Assembly: GCA_023429825.1 (NCBI GenBank)
Contig: JAEZDC010000065.1
Span: 1-53,103, forward strand
Direction of reading: 5' to 3'
Length of the DNA stretch: 53,103 nt
From: Bacteroidota bacterium
GTDB taxonomy: Bacteria > Bacteroidota > Bacteroidia > Chitinophagales > Chitinophagaceae
Numbering within the stretch: the first letter of the stretch is position 1; each line of letters begins with the position of its first letter. The position numbers and the translations under genes are program-made. Positions 51,631 through 53,103 of this stretch are shown one piece after another. Below the pieces are notes generated by a model that did no database searches, was not told where the DNA came from, and worked only from the letters and a program-made list of their open reading frames with translations.

Positions 51631-52023
51631 TCAATGTTGTACATCCAGCACACGGAAGTACTTCTTGCCGGCAGGCACCCGCCATTTCACTTCATCACCT
51701 TTGCGGCAACCCAGTAAAGCAATGCCCACCGGTGACATCACCGAGATCTTCTTCTCTTTAATATTCGCCTGGCGTGGTACAACCACGGTCAGTTGCAGCA
51801 TTCGCTTGCTATCCTTGTCTTCCAGGTGTACGGTGGCATTTAGTTTCACCACGTCTCCCGGCAGTGCTTCTTCTTTTACCAGTTTTGCTTTTTTGATGCC
51901 CGACAATAATCCATCGGCATCCAGCCTGTTGTATAATAACGTGCCTTCACTGTGATTGAGCAACTGCATGATCGTGTGGTGATCGATGATGCTAAGAATG
52001 GGTCGTTTGTTTATCGTTCTCAT
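51631..52023 (-). CDS. GreA/GreB C-terminal-domain protein (Rnk-like)
   Basis: 130 aa from MRTINKRPILSIID (the frame extends upstream to 52077). The C-terminal half has EEALPGDVVKLNATVHLEDK and ISVMSPVGIALLGCRKGDEV, the FKBP-like domain shared by GreA, GreB and Rnk. The N-terminal coiled-coil finger of GreA is missing, so it cannot act in transcript cleavage. It may bind RNA polymerase like Rnk. It overlaps the end of the upstream two-helix membrane gene by 32 bp. Confidence 0.85.
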   Translation of the reverse strand: MRTINKRPILSIIDHHTIMQLLNHSEGTLLYNRLDADGLLSGIKKAKLVKEEALPGDVVKLNATVHLEDKDSKRMLQLTVVVPRQANIKEKKISVMSPVGIALLGCRKGDEVKWRVPAGKKYFRVLDVQH

Positions 52024-52264
52024 ATCGGTGTGTTTTTGTGTGATCCAATCTGTTAGGTACCGCGGACAATAATTCATACACTGCCCACATCATCAGTGGT
52101 ACAGTGAGCACCATGCCCCAATACCATCTTTCATCATGGGTAAAACCTTTTGCGATCACTACGGTATTCATGAGTATGCTGATCGAAAGAAGGGCTCCAC
52201 CCGGCGATACTTCATTTCTCCTTGCCAGCTCGTTCAGCTCGTTCTTTTGCAGATCGGTTTTCAT
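51992..52264 (-). CDS. Small two-helix membrane protein
   Basis: 90 aa. A charged N terminus (MKTDLQKNELNELARRNEVS) is followed by two hydrophobic helices (about residues 22-40 and 47-67) with a short loop, then a polar tail. No family recognised. Its 3' end overlaps the start of the GreA/GreB-like gene by 32 bp in another frame, so the three genes 52264-51180 probably form one operon. Confidence 0.62.
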   Translation of the reverse strand: MKTDLQKNELNELARRNEVSPGGALLSISILMNTVVIAKGFTHDERWYWGMVLTVPLMMWAVYELLSAVPNRLDHTKTHRYENDKQTTHS

Positions 52265-52843
52265 ATAACCATATTTAAAAGGTGATAGAATACATGCATT
52301 ACTGCAAAGCAGTTTTCATCTGCATGTGATCATACCCGGCCAGGCGTATACGGCCAGGTGGTGTGTAGCATTGTAATCGCTACCACGCATTGTCGAGGTC
52401 CCCGTGCATGTATCAGTTATGCCGGGGCAGAAGTACCAAAGTCCTTAAAGTTGGAAAAATAATAGAGGCTTTCGCAGAACGGAAAGAATTCTGTGAACGA
52501 ACACGTATAGCTGTCGTGCATGTCAATAATAACATTATGCACGGGTATTGTGTGTCGATATGATATGCTGTTGTTCACGTATCAAATATACTTAAAGAGT
52601 TCTTAAAGGATGTTTAAAGGTAGCGACAACTATCATGATATTGATCATGTTCATCGCCTTTCTCGAACTAGCTTAAGGTATGGGTATCATTAGTATGAGT
52701 TTTTCGGATACTTTCTCATATTCTGTGAATCGAAATGCTCTCTACGCTATCCCCCTTTCCAATCCCGCAGCATGGCTGATACAGCCACCCCTGGGTGCAG
52801 GTGAAAACAGATCTTCTGCCGTCCATCTACAAACCGGTCTCTG
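52265..52843. other. Intergenic region without recognisable gene
   Basis: About 580 bp between the 90-residue gene and repeat copy R5. Short open frames exist but none has protein-like composition. No tRNA-like fold or strong terminator was seen. Promoter elements for the leftward operon are expected in the first 100 bp, but no good TAnnTTTG match was found. Confidence 0.5.
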
Positions 52844-53103
52844 CATAAAACGCCTCCCACCTGCCTCTTTTTCTGCGAACGCAAACATTCGGTGAGTAGG
52901 AAGTGTATGCAGAAAAAGCCAGCCCTGTCCCGCTTCAAGCGGGAAGTCCCAACACCTTCAAACAGCAACGTCCAAAAAACAGCGAAGACGATGATGTTCA
53001 TTCTATAGCTACATCAACAGAAGCACTTTAGTCACATCAGGGCGGATCAAACGGATGTGCTGTTCTATCATCCGTTTGTGGCCTTCTTTGTTACTTTCTT
53101 GGC
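52844..53103 (+). repeat. Multi-hairpin repeat, copy R5 (cut by window edge)
   Basis: Starts with CATAAAACG like the others and runs to the first half of the TTACTTTCTTGG stem at the window end. It has the site A palindrome (52924-52944) but not the site B insert. It shares the GAAGACGATGATGTTCATTC segment with R4, so it is closest to R4. Confidence 0.83.
52924..52944 (+). repeat. Nested 21 bp palindromic insert in R5, site A
   Basis: CCTGTCCCGCTT plus CAAGCGGGA, at the same position as in R4 (50688-50708), differing by one base at the end. Confidence 0.74.

Noticed and set aside
52680..53001. Short frames at 52680-52895 (+) and 52747-53001 (-)
   Set aside because: Both run into repeat copy R5 and have no recognisable domain, start context or conserved composition.
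1..53103. tRNA, rRNA, integrase or transposase genes near the inserts
   Set aside because: No cloverleaf with TTC-loop, no rRNA segment and no recombinase motif was found by eye anywhere in the window.

Overview
The window comes from a member of the Bacteroidota, most likely the Chitinophagaceae or a close relative. The evidence is Bacteroidota-type promoters (TTTG then TAnnTTTG about 20 nt later), few recognisable Shine-Dalgarno sites, the long three-domain form of IspG, a BatB/BatC pair, a TonB-type outer-membrane barrel with a carboxypeptidase-regulatory-like plug, DUF4199 beside a membrane LuxR regulator, a fused IcmF mutase, lipobox proteins of the ..SC type, and moderate G+C. No rRNA, tRNA, CRISPR array, transposase or phage gene was seen.

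Layout. 1-8.5 kb: the start of atpA (minus), then a rightward run of kbl, a class D beta-lactamase-like lipoprotein, a small membrane protein, batB, batC, ispG, nadB and another small membrane protein. 8.5-15.6 kb: an outer-membrane barrel protein, a metallophosphoesterase, a lipoprotein amidase, an Fpg/Nei glycosylase, a DUF421 pair and a small unknown gene. 15.6-22.8 kb (minus): icmF, a hybrid histidine kinase, gcvH, a cyclophilin and a small conserved gene. 23-32.3 kb: mostly rightward housekeeping genes (serS, HD hydrolase, lpxD, 3HCDH-like, tsaB, ArsR-like regulator, DUF458, LuxR-like/DUF4199). This stretch is interrupted between lpxD and ridA by an AT-rich lipoprotein gene bracketed by a duplicated lpxD 3' end.

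32.4-42.3 kb is the most striking region. It is a minus-strand, operon-like array of seven paralogous proteins. Each has a signal peptide, divergent periplasmic TPR repeats, a coiled coil and a nearly invariant three-helix membrane module with conserved histidines and a basic cytoplasmic tail. They look like the sensor halves of Bacteroidota TPR histidine kinases, but no kinase or DNA-binding output domain follows. One member is split by a one-base frameshift.

42.3-48.9 kb: a 51-residue protein, a serine beta-lactamase-family hydrolase, an ECF sigma factor with a small membrane partner, a membrane AraC regulator, an alpha/beta hydrolase lipoprotein and a beta-barrel protein. 48.9-53.1 kb is mostly non-coding. 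It holds five copies of a roughly 270-380 bp multi-hairpin repeat, three of them in tandem with a 382-384 bp period. Some copies carry smaller 20-22 bp palindromes inserted at fixed places. Between the fourth and fifth copies lie a small unknown gene, a GreA/GreB-C-like protein and a two-helix membrane protein.
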